Positions 48,174 through 58,965 of a stretch of DNA of 64,000 nt are shown here, one piece after another. The translations under genes were made by a program, and so were the position numbers. Position 1 is the first letter of the stretch, and the number at the start of each line of letters is the position of its first letter. This stretch comes from Mycobacterium dioxanotrophicus (GTDB lineage Bacteria > Actinomycetota > Actinomycetes > Mycobacteriales > Mycobacteriaceae), in assembly GCF_002157835.1 (NCBI RefSeq), contig NZ_CP020809.1:2418001-2482000 (forward strand), given 5' to 3'. The notes beneath the pieces were generated by a model, which saw only the letters and a list, made by a program, of their open reading frames with translations, was not told the DNA's origin and searched no databases.

Positions 48174-49322
48174 TCAGCGCGCGGAGGTGAACGCCGAGCG
48201 CGCGGCGATGCTCGCCAGGTGCCGGGTGAGCACCGATTCGGGAACCAGCACGCTGGCTCGGGTCGCGGCTGCGCTGAGGACCGCCGGACGCAGATTCACG
48301 ATCCGCCCGATCAATTGCGACTCGCGCACGATCATCTGCACGCGGCGGCGCCGCAGCGTCGTGAACTGTGCGAAGGCTGTCGGCAGGTCCGGAGCCCGGC
48401 CCGCCAGCGCACCCAGGACGGCTGCGTCCTCGAGCCCCTGACAGCCGCCCTGGCCCAGATGCGGGCGCATCGGATGCGCGGCGTCCCCCGCGATCACCAC
48501 GGGTCCACGCGCCCAGCACCTGGCCGGGGCGCGGTCATAAAGATCGTTGCGCAGCACCTCGGCAGGGTCCGCGGCGGCAAGCAAGGCGGGAATGGGCTCG
48601 GCCCACGAGGCGAAGGCACGCTGTAGATACGCCAGCTCCCCGCCGGGGCTGGTGCGCCCCTCGGGTGCCCGTTCGGTCGCGAACCAGTAGGTGTGCTCGG
48701 AGCCCATCGGTACGTGGCCCACCTCCCGCCCGGCCGCCATCGTTTCGCCCGCCATGTCCGGGTCGATGCGATGTTTGGCCACGCCGCGCCACGCGGTGTA
48801 GCCGGCGTAGCTCCGAGCGAGCGGTCCGTTCAGATGGCGCGACACCACAGAATCGACACCGTCGGCACCGACCACGGCTGCCGCATCGCGCGTCGAACCG
48901 TCCGACAATGTGACGCGCACGCCGTCGGCGGTCATCGCGAGCGCGCGCACACCGACGCCGTATTCGACGGTGCCGGGTGGCAGCGGACCGCTCAGGATAT
49001 CGGTGAGATCGGCGCGCCGGATCACCACAAGTGGTTCACCGAGCGCACGGATGAAGCGTTCGGACTGCGGACGACGCAGCCAGGCGCCGTCGTGCCAGCG
49101 CACCGCGCCGGCCGTCACCCGTCCACCCGCCGACCGGACCGCGTCACCGAGGCCCAGCTCGTCGAGGGCGGCCAAAGCGTTGGGCCAGATGCTGATTCCC
49201 GTACCCGCCGACGTGTCATCGCGGGCTTCCAGGACGCGCACCTCGAATCCCTGGCGTTGCAACGCGACTGCGGTGGCCAGGCCGGTGATACCGGCTCCGA
49301 CGACGAGGACGGACTGAGCCAT
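48174..49322 (-). CDS. FAD-dependent aromatic-type monooxygenase
   Basis: 382 residues, p-hydroxybenzoate-hydroxylase fold. FAD/NAD motif VLVVGAGITGLATAVALQRQG at the N-terminus; second motif VVGADGVDSVVSRHL (DG); third motif VVIAGDAAHPMRPHLGQGG (GD). Substrate unknown: such enzymes hydroxylate aromatics, salicylate-like compounds or antibiotics. The ATG at 49322 is chosen since it directly precedes the nucleotide-binding motif. It is convergent with the second rpf gene, with only 4 bp between the stops. Confidence 0.85.
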   Translation of the reverse strand: MAQSVLVVGAGITGLATAVALQRQGFEVRVLEARDDTSAGTGISIWPNALAALDELGLGDAVRSAGGRVTAGAVRWHDGAWLRRPQSERFIRALGEPLVVIRRADLTDILSGPLPPGTVEYGVGVRALAMTADGVRVTLSDGSTRDAAAVVGADGVDSVVSRHLNGPLARSYAGYTAWRGVAKHRIDPDMAGETMAAGREVGHVPMGSEHTYWFATERAPEGRTSPGGELAYLQRAFASWAEPIPALLAAADPAEVLRNDLYDRAPARCWARGPVVIAGDAAHPMRPHLGQGGCQGLEDAAVLGALAGRAPDLPTAFAQFTTLRRRRVQMIVRESQLIGRIVNLRPAVLSAAATRASVLVPESVLTRHLASIAARSAFTSAR

Positions 49323-49428
49323 GGCTCGAATGTAGCCAAATGGGAGCGCGCACCAACGGACTTGGGATCGGTAGCGCGCTCGCGGCGGCACGCTGTTGCC
49401 GACCAGAACAACAGAATGAGAGGACCAG

Positions 49429-50040
49429 ATGAAAGTCACCCGCTTCGGCATCATGCTCACAGCTGCGGCGCTCGCGACGCTCGCACTGAGCAGTTGCTCG
49501 AAGGTCACCGAGCTCAGGGAAGCGGCCTCGGATGTCGCGGAGAAGGTGGTGACGTCGGGAACCGAGAAGATCAACGACGCGGTCTCGGGCAATCTGCTCA
49601 CCGCCGAGGGCATGGACCATGCGCTGGGGGCGATCTCGCAGAAGGTCGGGGCCAACCCGATGCAGGTGGTCGAGGTGATCATCAGCCCCTCGGCGCTCAG
49701 CGTTCAGGCCGTCGATCCGAACGCCCCGAACGAGCTGAATCAATGGAGTTACACCGCGGGCACTGTCGGACCGTCGCGCCCGGTCGACTTCGACGACGAC
49801 ACCGAAGCGTTGCAGCAGAATCTGTTCGCGATCGGCGATGTCCCGACGAGTGCCATCGCCGCAGCCATCGATGCCGCGGTGCCGGCCAGCGACATCAAGG
49901 ACGGCGCGGTGCAGAGCGTCAGCGTCAAGCGCAACCTGCCGTTCGACGACAACGTGATCATCTTCGTCAATGTCACCAGCGACCGCAGCAGCAAGCAGGT
50001 TCGTGCCGACAGCACCGGCCAGGTCACCCAGGTGGTCTGA
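49429..50040 (+). CDS. Lipoprotein of unknown function
   Basis: 203 residues. Lipoprotein signal peptide MKVTRFGIMLTAAALATLAL with lipobox LSSC (Cys at about residue 23). The mature part is acidic, without membrane segments, and shows a two-lobed pattern with a conserved-looking GMDHALGAISQKVG and SYTAGTVGPSRPVDFD. No family recognised. Good AGAGG ribosome-binding site. Confidence 0.78.
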   Translation: MKVTRFGIMLTAAALATLALSSCSKVTELREAASDVAEKVVTSGTEKINDAVSGNLLTAEGMDHALGAISQKVGANPMQVVEVIISPSALSVQAVDPNAPNELNQWSYTAGTVGPSRPVDFDDDTEALQQNLFAIGDVPTSAIAAAIDAAVPASDIKDGAVQSVSVKRNLPFDDNVIIFVNVTSDRSSKQVRADSTGQVTQVV

Positions 50041-50059
50041 CGGCACGCGGCTACCGTGA

Positions 50060-52042
50060 GTGACCATGACGCCGTTTCACGATCTCGACGAGTACCTTGC
50101 GTTGCCCCGGGTTTCCGGCCTTGCGGTGTCGCCGGACGGTTCGCGCGTGGTCACCACGTTCAGCGTGCTCAATGACAAGCACACCGAATTCGTCACGGCC
50201 ATCTGGGAACTGGATGCCGAGGGCAACCAGCCCGCGCGGCGGTTGACCCACGGCGCCAAGGGGGAGTCCGCGCCGACGTTCACCAGCACCGGTGATCTGT
50301 TGTTCCTGGCCGCCCGACCGGTACCGGGAGGCGCCGCCGACGACAAGGCGCCTGCCGCGGTGTGGCGATTGCCTGCGGCAGGCGGTGAGGCGGCCGAGAT
50401 GCTCAGCATGCCGGGCGGCGTGAGTGCGATCGCCAGTGCGCGGGCCGCTGACACCACCGTGGTCACCGCGGCGCAGCTGTTCTCGGCCGAGAGCATTGCC
50501 GACGACAAGGCGCTGCGCGAACGGCGCGAGGACAATGCGGTGTCGGCCGTGCTGCACACCGGTTATCCGGTCCGGTTCTGGGACCATGACCTCGGCCCCG
50601 ACCAGCCACACCTGATCGATGCCGACGGACCGACCGATCTCACCCCGCATCCCGCTGACGCGTTGCGCGAGACCACCTTCGACCTCAGCAGCGACGGGGA
50701 CTTCCTCGTCACGTCCTGGCATGTGCCCGGGCCGGGCGTGTCCAACCGGTCCGTTCTGGTCCGTGTCGACCGAGCTTCCGGGACGCACACGACCATCGCC
50801 GAGGAAGCCGGCGCCGAACTGGAGCACCCGGTCATCGCGCCCGACGGCAGTGCCGTGGCGTTCACCAGGGAAAGCCATTCAACTCCCACGGAAGCCCCGC
50901 GGATCACGCTGTGCTGCATGCGCTTCGGTGAGGCCCATGTCGAGATCACCGCGGAGTGGGATCGCTGGCCCGCGTCTGTGGCATGGGCGGCAGACTCGTC
51001 GGCGTTGATTGTCACCGCCGACGACGCCGGCCGTCGGCCCATCTTCACAGTCGACCCCGGCAGCGGAACCGTCGCCAAGCTCACCGACGACGACTACGCC
51101 TACACCGATGTGTGTCCCGCGCCGGGTGGCGTCATCTACGCGCTGCGCAGCTCGTATGCCGTGCCGCCGCATCCGGTCCGGCTCGACCCCGACGGCACGA
51201 TCACCGAGTTGCCGTGCGTCGACATTCCGGAAATCCCCGGAACAGTCACCGAATTGGTCGCCACTGCAGACGACGGGACCCCGGTCCGGTCGTGGTTGAC
51301 TCTGCCCGAGGGCGACGAGCCGGCAGAACTGGTGCTGTGGATCCACGGGGGTCCGTTGGGTAGCTGGAACACCTGGCACTGGCGGTGGAATCCGTGGCTG
51401 CTCACCGCTCACGGGTACGCGGTGCTGATGCCCGATCCGGGCCTGTCCACGGGCTACGGTCAGCAGTTCGTCCAAAGGGGTTGGGGCGCTTGGGGCGCCG
51501 AACCCTACGCCGATCTGATGACCGCCGTCGACGCGGCGTGTGAGCACCCGCGGATCGACGATTCCCGTACCGCGGCGATGGGCGGTTCGTTCGGCGGCTA
51601 TATGGCCAACTGGATCGCGGGGCAGACCGACCGGTTCGACGCGATCGTCACGCACGCCAGCCTGTGGGCGCTCGACCAATTCGGACCCACCACCGACAGC
51701 GCGTTCTGGTGGGCTCGTGAGATGACACCCGAAATGACACAGCGCAATTCACCGCACTCCTACGTCGGGCAGATCCACACGCCGATGCTGGTCATCCACG
51801 GGGACAAGGACTATCGCGTACCGATCGGTGAAGGCCTGCGGCTCTGGTACGAGCTGCTGTCGTCCTCGGGTCTGCCCGCCGACGAGAACGGCCAGAGCCC
51901 GCATCGCTTCCTGTACTACCCGACGGAGAACCACTGGGTGCTTGCGCCGCAACACGCCAAGATCTGGTACCAGGTGGTGACGGCGTTCCTCGGTCAGCAC
52001 CTGCGCGACGAAGAGACTCGGCTGCCTGATCTGCTCGGGTAG
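50060..52042 (+). CDS. S9 family (prolyl oligopeptidase-type) serine peptidase
   Basis: About 660 residues. An N-terminal beta-propeller-like domain (LAVSPDGSRVVTTFS, repeated blade motifs) covers the first 390 residues; the alpha/beta-hydrolase domain follows. Nucleophile Ser in MGGSFGGYMANW, Asp in LVIHGDKDYRVPIGE, His in YPTENHWV. Probably an acylaminoacyl peptidase or dipeptidyl-type enzyme in the cytoplasm, as no signal peptide is seen. The start may be the GTG at 50060 or the ATG two codons on. Confidence 0.88.
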   Translation: MTMTPFHDLDEYLALPRVSGLAVSPDGSRVVTTFSVLNDKHTEFVTAIWELDAEGNQPARRLTHGAKGESAPTFTSTGDLLFLAARPVPGGAADDKAPAAVWRLPAAGGEAAEMLSMPGGVSAIASARAADTTVVTAAQLFSAESIADDKALRERREDNAVSAVLHTGYPVRFWDHDLGPDQPHLIDADGPTDLTPHPADALRETTFDLSSDGDFLVTSWHVPGPGVSNRSVLVRVDRASGTHTTIAEEAGAELEHPVIAPDGSAVAFTRESHSTPTEAPRITLCCMRFGEAHVEITAEWDRWPASVAWAADSSALIVTADDAGRRPIFTVDPGSGTVAKLTDDDYAYTDVCPAPGGVIYALRSSYAVPPHPVRLDPDGTITELPCVDIPEIPGTVTELVATADDGTPVRSWLTLPEGDEPAELVLWIHGGPLGSWNTWHWRWNPWLLTAHGYAVLMPDPGLSTGYGQQFVQRGWGAWGAEPYADLMTAVDAACEHPRIDDSRTAAMGGSFGGYMANWIAGQTDRFDAIVTHASLWALDQFGPTTDSAFWWAREMTPEMTQRNSPHSYVGQIHTPMLVIHGDKDYRVPIGEGLRLWYELLSSSGLPADENGQSPHRFLYYPTENHWVLAPQHAKIWYQVVTAFLGQHLRDEETRLPDLLG

Positions 52043-52052
52043 CGTCGGCGTG

Positions 52053-53305
52053 ATGACGCAGCGTGAGTTCGATCTGGTGCTGTACGGGGCGACCGGGTTC
52101 GCCGGCAAGCTCACCGCCGAATACCTGGCCCGGGCGGGTGCAGGAGCGCGGATCGCGCTGGCAGGCCGGTCGGAGGAGCGGTTGCGGGCGGTCCGCGACA
52201 GCCTCGGTGCGGGAGCCCGGGATTGGCTGCTGCTCACCGCCGACGCGTCGGCGCCGTCCACCCTGGAGGTGATGGCAGCCCGCACGCAGGTGGTGGTGAG
52301 CACCGTCGGGCCCTACACGAAATACGGCCTGCCGTTGGTGGCCGCCTGCGCCGCGGCCGCAACCGACTATGCCGACCTCACCGGCGAGACCATGTTCATC
52401 CGCGAGAGCATCGACCAGTTTCACAAGCAGGCGCTCGATACCGGGGCCCGGATCGTGCACTCATGCGGATTCGATTCCGTCCCATCCGATCTCACCACGT
52501 ACGCGTTGTACCGGCGGGCCGCGGCCGACGGTGCGGGCCAGCTCGGTGACACCGACCTGGTGGTGCGTACGTTCGCCGGGGGTGTGTCGGGCGGCACGGT
52601 GGCCTCGATGATGGAGTTCATGCGGACGTCGTCGCGGGATCCGCACGCCCGCCAGCTGATGAACGACCCGTACACGCTGAGCCCCGATCGCGCTACCGAG
52701 CCCGAACTCGGTGGCCAGCCCGACGTGCGGTGGCGCCGCGGTGGCGAGATCGCACCGGAGTTGGCGGGCTATTGGACGGGCGCGTTCGCGATGGCGGGGC
52801 CGAACACCCGAATCGTGCGGCGCAGCAACGCGCTCCTCGACTACGCCTACGGCCGCCGGTTCGCCTATACCGAGCAGATGAGCCTGGGCCGGTCACTCGC
52901 CGCGCCGCTGGCAGCCGCGGCGCTCACCGGATCCAGCGCCGTGGCCTTCGGGGTTGGGCAGCCGGTACTTCGACCGGCTGCCCGCCACACTCGTCGAACG
53001 GTTGGCGCCCAAGCCGGGCACCGGCCCCAGCGAACAAACCCGCATGCGTGGGCATTACCGCGTCGAGACCTACACGACCACGACGTCCGGTGCGCGCTAC
53101 GTGGCGTCGATGGCCCAGCAGGGTGACCCCCGGATACCAGGCCACCGCGGTGCTGCTCGGCGAGTGCGGGCTGGCCCTGGCGCTGGATCGCGACAAGCTG
53201 TCGGACCTGCGTGGGGTGCTCACTCCGGCGGCCGCGATGGGTGATGCCCTGCTGGCCCGATTCCCTGCTGCCGACGTGCAATTGGAGACCACCGCGCTGA
53301 CTTGA
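52053..53305 (+). pseudogene. Saccharopine-dehydrogenase-like protein, split by two frame changes
   Basis: Homologue of M. tuberculosis Rv2449c (trans-acting enoyl reductase / saccharopine dehydrogenase family, about 420 residues). The first part is intact: LVLYGATGFAGKLTAEYLAR (Rossmann), GPYTKYGLPLVAAC, HSCGFDSVPSDLT. The frame then changes after a GGGG run at 52950-52953 (continues as GSRYFDRLPATLVERL) and again after a CCCCC run at 53127-53131 (continues as GYQATAVLLGECGLALALD to the stop at 53305). Removing one base from each run restores a full-length protein. Either a real inactivated gene or two homopolymer sequencing errors. Confidence 0.85.
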
Positions 53306-53408
53306 GCCGAATTGATCCCGGCGCGCGGAACACCTGTGTAACAAGATCAATTCGACTAGGGTCGTCGGCGAGGACTTCATCAACGCCAGCAACGAAGGTG
53401 GGAACAAT

Positions 53409-54023
53409 ATGGCCGATCTGAACGACCTCTTCGCACAGATTCCCGTAGCGGAGATTGCGAGCAAGCTGGGCGCCGATGAAGGTGAGGTGAACAACGCCAT
53501 CAAGACGCTGGTTCCCGCGCTCGTCGGTGGCGTTCAGCAGAACGTGCAGGCCGACAACATCGACTCGAGCAACCTGGAGTCCGCGGTCACCGCGCAGGGC
53601 GCCAGCGGTCTGCTCGACGGCGGCGTGAAGGTCGACGACGTGGACCAGAAGGAGGGCGACCAGCTCGTCGCCCACATCTTCGGCGGCAACGACAGCGGCC
53701 AGGTGGCCTCGGCGTTGGCCGGTACCGGTGCCGGCGGTGGGGACCTCATCAAGAAGCTGCTGCCCATCCTGACCCCGATCGTGCTGGCCTACATCGGCAA
53801 GCAGTTCGCGCAGAAGAATGCGCCTGCCGAGCCGGCGGCCCAGGCCTCGGGCGGCGGGCTCGGGGACATCCTCGGCAGCATCCTGGGCGGGGCGAGCGGC
53901 GGAGGTGGCGGCGCGAACAATCCGCTGGGCAGCATCCTCGGCAGCGTGCTCGGTGGTGGCGGCGGAGGCCAGGGCAACGCGATCGGCGAGATCCTCGGCG
54001 GTCTGCTGGGCGGGAAGAAGTAG
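53409..54023 (+). CDS. DUF937 protein
   Basis: 204 residues. MADLNDLFAQIPVAEIASKLGADEGEVNNAI is the typical DUF937 opening, with helical residues to about 120, a hydrophobic stretch (LLPILTPIVLAYIGKQF), and a Gly/Leu-rich tail of repeated LGDILGSILGG and LGSVLGGGGGG units. Function unknown; such proteins are common in actinobacteria and are probably cytoplasmic. The GTG-AGGTGGG region before the ATG gives a weak ribosome-binding site. Confidence 0.82.
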   Translation: MADLNDLFAQIPVAEIASKLGADEGEVNNAIKTLVPALVGGVQQNVQADNIDSSNLESAVTAQGASGLLDGGVKVDDVDQKEGDQLVAHIFGGNDSGQVASALAGTGAGGGDLIKKLLPILTPIVLAYIGKQFAQKNAPAEPAAQASGGGLGDILGSILGGASGGGGGANNPLGSILGSVLGGGGGGQGNAIGEILGGLLGGKK

Positions 54024-54045
54024 CTCCCGAGATCGTTTTCCGCGC

Positions 54046-54085
54046 AAGCCCCCGTCGCCAGCGAATACCGCGGCGTCGGGGGCTT
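54046..54085 (+). terminator. Terminator between DUF937 gene and valS
   Basis: 14-bp stem with one mismatch (54046-54059 with 54072-54085) around a 12-base loop, ending in CTTT. It separates the DUF937 gene from valS; the valS start is only 37 bp away, so it could also act on the valS leader. Confidence 0.75.
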
Positions 54086-54121
54086 TAGCGTATCCGGGCC
54101 ACTCCTTCCTAGAATGGCGCG

Positions 54122-56773
54122 GTGACCTCCACCCCTGACAATCGCGCCGACGCCCTCCCCAAGTCCTGGGAGCCGGGTGCGGTAGAAGCCGAGCTGTACC
54201 AGGGCTGGGTGGATGCCGGTTACTTCACCGCCGACGCCACGAGTGACAAGCCTGCCTATTCGATCGTGCTGCCGCCGCCGAATGTGACCGGCAGCCTGCA
54301 CATGGGCCACGCCCTGGACCACACCTTGATGGACGTGCTGACCCGGCGTAAGCGGATGCAGGGCTATGAAGTGCTGTGGCTGCCCGGCATGGACCACGCC
54401 GGCATCGCCACTCAGACCCTGGTCGAGAAGCAACTCGCCGCCGACGGCAAGACGAAGGAAGACTTCGGCCGGGAAGAGTTCGTCGAGAAGGTGTGGGACT
54501 GGAAGCGCGAGTCCGGCGGCACCATCGGCGCCCAGATGCGCCGCATCGGCGACGGTGTGGACTGGAGCCGCGACCGGTTCACCATGGACGACGGCCTGTC
54601 CCGTGCGGTCCGCACGATCTTCAAGCGCCTGTTCGACGCCGGACTGATCTACCAGGCCGAGCGGCTCGTCAACTGGTCGCCCGTGCTGGAGACCGCGATC
54701 AGCGACCTCGAGGTCAAGTACGAGGACGTCGAGGGTGAACTCGTGTCGTTCCGCTACGGCTCGATGAGCGACGACGAGCCCCACATCGTGGTGGCCACCA
54801 CCCGCGTCGAAACCATGCTGGGCGACACCGCGATTGCCGTGCACCCCGACGACGAGCGGTACCGCCATCTGGTCGGCACGACATTGCCGCACCCGTTCAC
54901 CGATGCCCGCATCATTATCGTGGCCGACACCCACGTCGACCCTGAATTCGGTACGGGCGCAGTCAAAGTCACCCCCGCACACGATCCGAACGACTTCGAG
55001 ATCGGGTTGCGCCACCAGCTGCCGATGCCGACCATCATGGACACCAAGGGCCGGATCGCCGACACTGGAACGCAATTCGACGGGATGGACCGGTTCGAGG
55101 CACGCGTCAAGGTGCGCGAGGCGTTGGCCGAGCAGGGCCGGATCGTCGCCGAGAAGCGGCCCTACCTGCACAGCGTGGGACACTCGGAGCGCAGTGGCGA
55201 GCCCATCGAACCGCGACTGTCGCTGCAGTGGTGGGTCAAGGTGGAGAGCCTGGCCAAGGCCGCCGGTGACGCGGTGCGCGGTGGCGACACCGTGATTCAC
55301 CCGCCGAGCCTGGAGCCGCGGTGGTTCGCCTGGGTCGACGACATGCACGACTGGTGTATCTCGCGGCAGCTGTGGTGGGGTCACCGGATCCCGATCTGGC
55401 ACGGCCCGAACGGTGAGACGGTGTGCGTCGGACCCGACGAGACTCCGCCGGAAGGCTGGGAGCAGGACCCCGACGTGCTCGACACCTGGTTCTCGTCGGC
55501 GCTGTGGCCGTTCTCGACCATGGGCTGGCCCGACCACACGGCCGATCTGGCCAAGTTCTATCCCACCAGCGTGCTGGTCACCGGATACGACATCCTGTTC
55601 TTCTGGGTGGCCCGCATGATGATGTTCGGCACGTTCGTCGGCGACGACCCGGCGATCACGCTCGAGGGCAAGCGTGGCCGCCAGGTGCCATTCCAGAATG
55701 TGTTCCTGCACGGGCTGATTCGCGACGAGTTCGGCCGCAAGATGAGCAAGTCGCGGGGCAACGGCATCGACCCGCTCGAGTGGGTGGAGATGTTCGGCGC
55801 CGACGCGTTACGGTTCACCCTCGCGCGCGGTGCGAGCCCCGGCGGTGATCTGTCCATCGGCGAGGACCACGCCCGTGCCTCACGTAACTTCGCCACCAAG
55901 TTGTTCAACGCGACCCGGTTCGCGCTGATGAACGGAGCCGCCCCCGCGGCCCTACCGCCCGCGGCCGAGCTGACCGACGCCGACCGCTGGATTTTGGGCC
56001 GGCTGGAAGAGGTCCGCGCCGAGGTCGACGAAGCGCTCGACTCCTACCAATTCAGCCGGGCTTGCGAGGCGCTGTACCACTTCGCGTGGGACGAGTTCTG
56101 CGACTGGTATGTCGAGCTGGCCAAGGTGCAGATCTTCGGCGGTTTGCCGCACACCACGGCGGTGCTCGCGGCAGTCCTGGACACTCTGCTCAAGCTGCTG
56201 CACCCGGTGATGCCGTTCGTCACCGAGACGCTGTGGAAGACCCTCACCGGTGGTGAGTCGGCGGTCATCGCGGCGTGGCCGCAACCGTCCGGTTTCGCTC
56301 CGGATCCGGTTGCGGCACAACGCATCACCGACATGCAGAAGCTCATCACCGAGGTGCGGCGGTTCCGCAGCGATCAGGGGCTGGCCGACCGGCAGAAGGT
56401 TCCGGCGCGGTTGTCCGACATCGCCGCGGCGCAGCTTTCCGAGCAGCTGCCCGCGATCACGTCGCTGGCGTGGCTGACCGAGGCCGGAGACGGGTTCACG
56501 CCGTCGGCTGCTGTCGAGGTGCGGTTGTCGCAGACCACTGTCGTGGTCGAGGTGGACACGTCGGGCACCGTCGACGTCGCCGCCGAACGGCGCCGGCTCG
56601 AAAAAGACCTGGCCGTCGCACAAAAGGAAATGGCCACCACCGCCGCCAAGCTCGGCAACGACGCGTTCCTGGCCAAGGCACCCGCCGAGGTGGTCGACAA
56701 GATCCGGGGTCGCCAGCAGGTGGCCACCGAGGAGGTCGAACGCATCACCGCGCGCCTGGCCGGGCTCAAATGA
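54122..56773 (+). CDS. valS: Valine-tRNA ligase
   Basis: Class I aminoacyl-tRNA synthetase charging tRNA-Val, 883 residues. HIGH-type motif in [12 protein letters not shown] near residue 63, editing domain in the middle, KMSKS motif in [13 protein letters not shown] near residue 543, tRNA-binding anticodon domain, and a C-terminal coiled coil ([19 protein letters not shown]) as in other ValRS. GTG start at 54122. Overlaps folC by ATGA. Same order as M. tuberculosis (valS-folC). Confidence 0.97.
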   Translation: MTSTPDNRADALPKSWEPGAVEAELYQGWVDAGYFTADATSDKPAYSIVLPPPNVTGSLHMGHALDHTLMDVLTRRKRMQGYEVLWLPGMDHAGIATQTLVEKQLAADGKTKEDFGREEFVEKVWDWKRESGGTIGAQMRRIGDGVDWSRDRFTMDDGLSRAVRTIFKRLFDAGLIYQAERLVNWSPVLETAISDLEVKYEDVEGELVSFRYGSMSDDEPHIVVATTRVETMLGDTAIAVHPDDERYRHLVGTTLPHPFTDARIIIVADTHVDPEFGTGAVKVTPAHDPNDFEIGLRHQLPMPTIMDTKGRIADTGTQFDGMDRFEARVKVREALAEQGRIVAEKRPYLHSVGHSERSGEPIEPRLSLQWWVKVESLAKAAGDAVRGGDTVIHPPSLEPRWFAWVDDMHDWCISRQLWWGHRIPIWHGPNGETVCVGPDETPPEGWEQDPDVLDTWFSSALWPFSTMGWPDHTADLAKFYPTSVLVTGYDILFFWVARMMMFGTFVGDDPAITLEGKRGRQVPFQNVFLHGLIRDEFGRKMSKSRGNGIDPLEWVEMFGADALRFTLARGASPGGDLSIGEDHARASRNFATKLFNATRFALMNGAAPAALPPAAELTDADRWILGRLEEVRAEVDEALDSYQFSRACEALYHFAWDEFCDWYVELAKVQIFGGLPHTTAVLAAVLDTLLKLLHPVMPFVTETLWKTLTGGESAVIAAWPQPSGFAPDPVAAQRITDMQKLITEVRRFRSDQGLADRQKVPARLSDIAAAQLSEQLPAITSLAWLTEAGDGFTPSAAVEVRLSQTTVVVEVDTSGTVDVAAERRRLEKDLAVAQKEMATTAAKLGNDAFLAKAPAEVVDKIRGRQQVATEEVERITARLAGLK

Positions 56774-58191
56774 CGGATCCGGGGCCTGACCCGATTCCGT
56801 CGCCGGACGAGGTCGCCGCGTTGCTCCAGGTCGAGCATCTGCTCGACCAGCGGTGGCCGGAGACCAAACTGGAGCCCAGCACGACCCGGATCGTCGCGCT
56901 GCTGGAACTGCTCGGTTCACCGCAGCGGGCGTACCCGTCGATCCACGTTGCCGGCACCAACGGCAAGACCTCGGTGTGCCGGATCATCGACGCCCTGCTG
57001 ACCGCCTTACACCGGCGGACCGGGCGCACCACGAGCCCGCACCTGCAGTCCGCGGTGGAGCGGATTTCCATTGACGGCAAACCCATTTCGCCGGCGACCT
57101 ACGTGGAGACCTATCGCGAGATCGAGCCGTTCGTCCTGCTCGTCGATCAGCAGTCCGAAGCGACAGGCGGGCCGAAGATGAGCAAGTTCGAGGTGCTCAC
57201 GGCGATGGCTTTCGCGGCATTCGCCGACGCCCCGGTCGACATCGCCGTGATCGAGACCGGGATGGGCGGCCGATGGGACGCCACCAACGTCGTCAACGCG
57301 CCTGTCGCCGTGATCACGCCGATCGGCCTGGACCACACCGACTACCTCGGTGACACGCTCGCCGAGATCGCGGGGGAGAAGGCCGGGATCATCACCCGCC
57401 AGCCCGATGATCTGGTGCCGACCGACACCGTCGCGGTGATCGCGGCGCAGCCGCCCGAGGCGATGGAGGTGCTGCTGGCCGAGACGGTGCGCGCGGACGC
57501 CGCGGTGGCCCGGGAGAACTCGGAGTTCGCGGTGCTGGGCCGTCAGGTCGCCATCGGTGGCCAGCTGCTGGAACTGCAGGGCCTCGGCGGGGTGTACTCG
57601 GACATCTTCCTGCCGCTGCACGGCGAACACCAGGCGCACAACGCGGTGGTCGCGCTGGCGGCGGTCGAGGCGTTCTTCGGTGCAGGCGCCGACCGGCAAC
57701 TCGACATCGACGCGGTGCGGGCCGGTTTCGCGGCCGTACGCAGCCCCGGCCGGCTGGAACGGATGCGCAGTGCGCCAACGGTTTTCATCGATGCCGCCCA
57801 CAACCCCGCCGGGGCCGAGGCGCTGACCGAAGCGCTGCGCGAGGAGTTCGACTTCCGCTACCTGGTAGGCGTGGTGTCGGTGCTGGCCGACAAGGACGTC
57901 GACGGCATCCTGACCGCGCTCGAGCCGGCGTTCGATCAGCTCGTGGTGACGCACAACGGCTCACCGCGCGCCCTCGACGTCGAGTCGTTGGCGCAACGCG
58001 CCGAGGAACGGTTCGGTCAGGACCGGGTGATCACGGCGGCCACCCTGCCCGACGCCATCGAAATCGCCACCGCCCTGGTCGAGGACGCCGGAGCCGAGGG
58101 CGAGGGGCTGTCCGGGGCGGGCATGGTGATCACCGGTTCGGTGGTGACGGCCGGCGCCGCACGCACCCTTTTCGGGAAGGACCCACAGTGA
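56770..58191 (+). CDS. folC: Folylpolyglutamate synthase / dihydrofolate synthase
   Basis: Mur-ligase-type enzyme adding glutamate to folates, 473 residues. P-loop [14 protein letters not shown] near residue 60, second signature [36 protein letters not shown], and the C-terminal substrate region [14 protein letters not shown]. The ATG overlaps the valS stop by 4 bp; its own end overlaps the DUF4233 gene in the same way, so one transcript covers all three. Confidence 0.95.
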   Translation: MTDPGPDPIPSPDEVAALLQVEHLLDQRWPETKLEPSTTRIVALLELLGSPQRAYPSIHVAGTNGKTSVCRIIDALLTALHRRTGRTTSPHLQSAVERISIDGKPISPATYVETYREIEPFVLLVDQQSEATGGPKMSKFEVLTAMAFAAFADAPVDIAVIETGMGGRWDATNVVNAPVAVITPIGLDHTDYLGDTLAEIAGEKAGIITRQPDDLVPTDTVAVIAAQPPEAMEVLLAETVRADAAVARENSEFAVLGRQVAIGGQLLELQGLGGVYSDIFLPLHGEHQAHNAVVALAAVEAFFGAGADRQLDIDAVRAGFAAVRSPGRLERMRSAPTVFIDAAHNPAGAEALTEALREEFDFRYLVGVVSVLADKDVDGILTALEPAFDQLVVTHNGSPRALDVESLAQRAEERFGQDRVITAATLPDAIEIATALVEDAGAEGEGLSGAGMVITGSVVTAGAARTLFGKDPQ

Positions 58192-58571
58192 GTACGCCAC
58201 CTGATCCGTGGAAGAGCTTCCGCGGCGTCATGGCCGGAACCCTGATCCTCGAAGCCATCGTCGTGCTGCTGGCCCTGCCGGTCGTCGCGAAAGGCGCCAA
58301 CGGGTTGACCGTGTGGTCCGGGGGTTACCTCGTCGGCCTTGCGGTGGTCCTCATCCTGATGGCGGGTATGCAGGGCAGACCGTGGGCGCTCTGGGTGAAC
58401 CTGGGACTGCAGTTCGTGGTGATCGCCGGGGTGGTGATCCACGCCGGGATCGGCTTCATCGGCTTGGTGTTCTTGCTGGTCTGGCTGTTGATCCTGTACC
58501 TGCGCGGTGAGGTGAAGCGGCGGCAGGCCCGCGGCCTGCTGCCCGGCCAACAGGATTCGCCGGAAAGCTGA
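58188..58571 (+). CDS. DUF4233 small membrane protein
   Basis: 127 residues with four hydrophobic segments (GTLILEAIVVLLALPVV, GGYLVGLAVVLILMAG, WVNLGLQFVVIAGVVI, GFIGLVFLLVWLLILYL) and basic cytoplasmic ends. Found directly after folC in many actinobacteria. The GTG start overlaps the folC stop. Function unknown. Confidence 0.88.
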   Translation: MSTPPDPWKSFRGVMAGTLILEAIVVLLALPVVAKGANGLTVWSGGYLVGLAVVLILMAGMQGRPWALWVNLGLQFVVIAGVVIHAGIGFIGLVFLLVWLLILYLRGEVKRRQARGLLPGQQDSPES

Positions 58572-58941
58572 CGACACCGCCACCGGCCGCCGATGATTGT
58601 CAGTTATTGACGTCGGCGACGGGAGTGGTGAGATGGACCTTACATTTTCCGGCGCCGCTGGCTCGGGCTCGTCGGCGTCGACACGGTGACCGTTCCGCCG
58701 GGGGAGGTGTTCGTCACCGAGTCTCCGAGACCGGTGATCACCACCCCGACGTGGCGCTGCAGCAATTGCGCGACGGCAATCGCAGGGCGACCTTCTGGAC
58801 AACACCGTGCGCGCCAATGCCGAGCTGTCCAAGGACGCGATCGCGGCGACATCGGTGATCCGGGACCGGCTGAATTCCGGTGCAGTGCAGGTCGTCACGG
58901 CCTACTACAGCCGTGATACGGGAGTGGCGACGATCGCCTGA
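58572..58941 (+). pseudogene. Remnant of a probable beta-carbonic-anhydrase gene
   Basis: A broken gene rather than noise: three frames read in turn as VTVPPGEVFVTESPRPVITT (from 58686), PDVALQQLRDGNRR (one frame later) and DLLDNTVRANAELSKD then VIRDRLNSGAVQVVTAYY to a stop at 58941. The second piece looks like the N-terminal ALxxLxxGNxRF of beta-carbonic anhydrases and the third like their C-terminal end; the middle with the zinc site (about 120 residues) is absent. The family identification is by eye. Confidence 0.5.
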
Positions 58942-58965
58942 ACGGCAGACGGTACGCTGTGCGCC

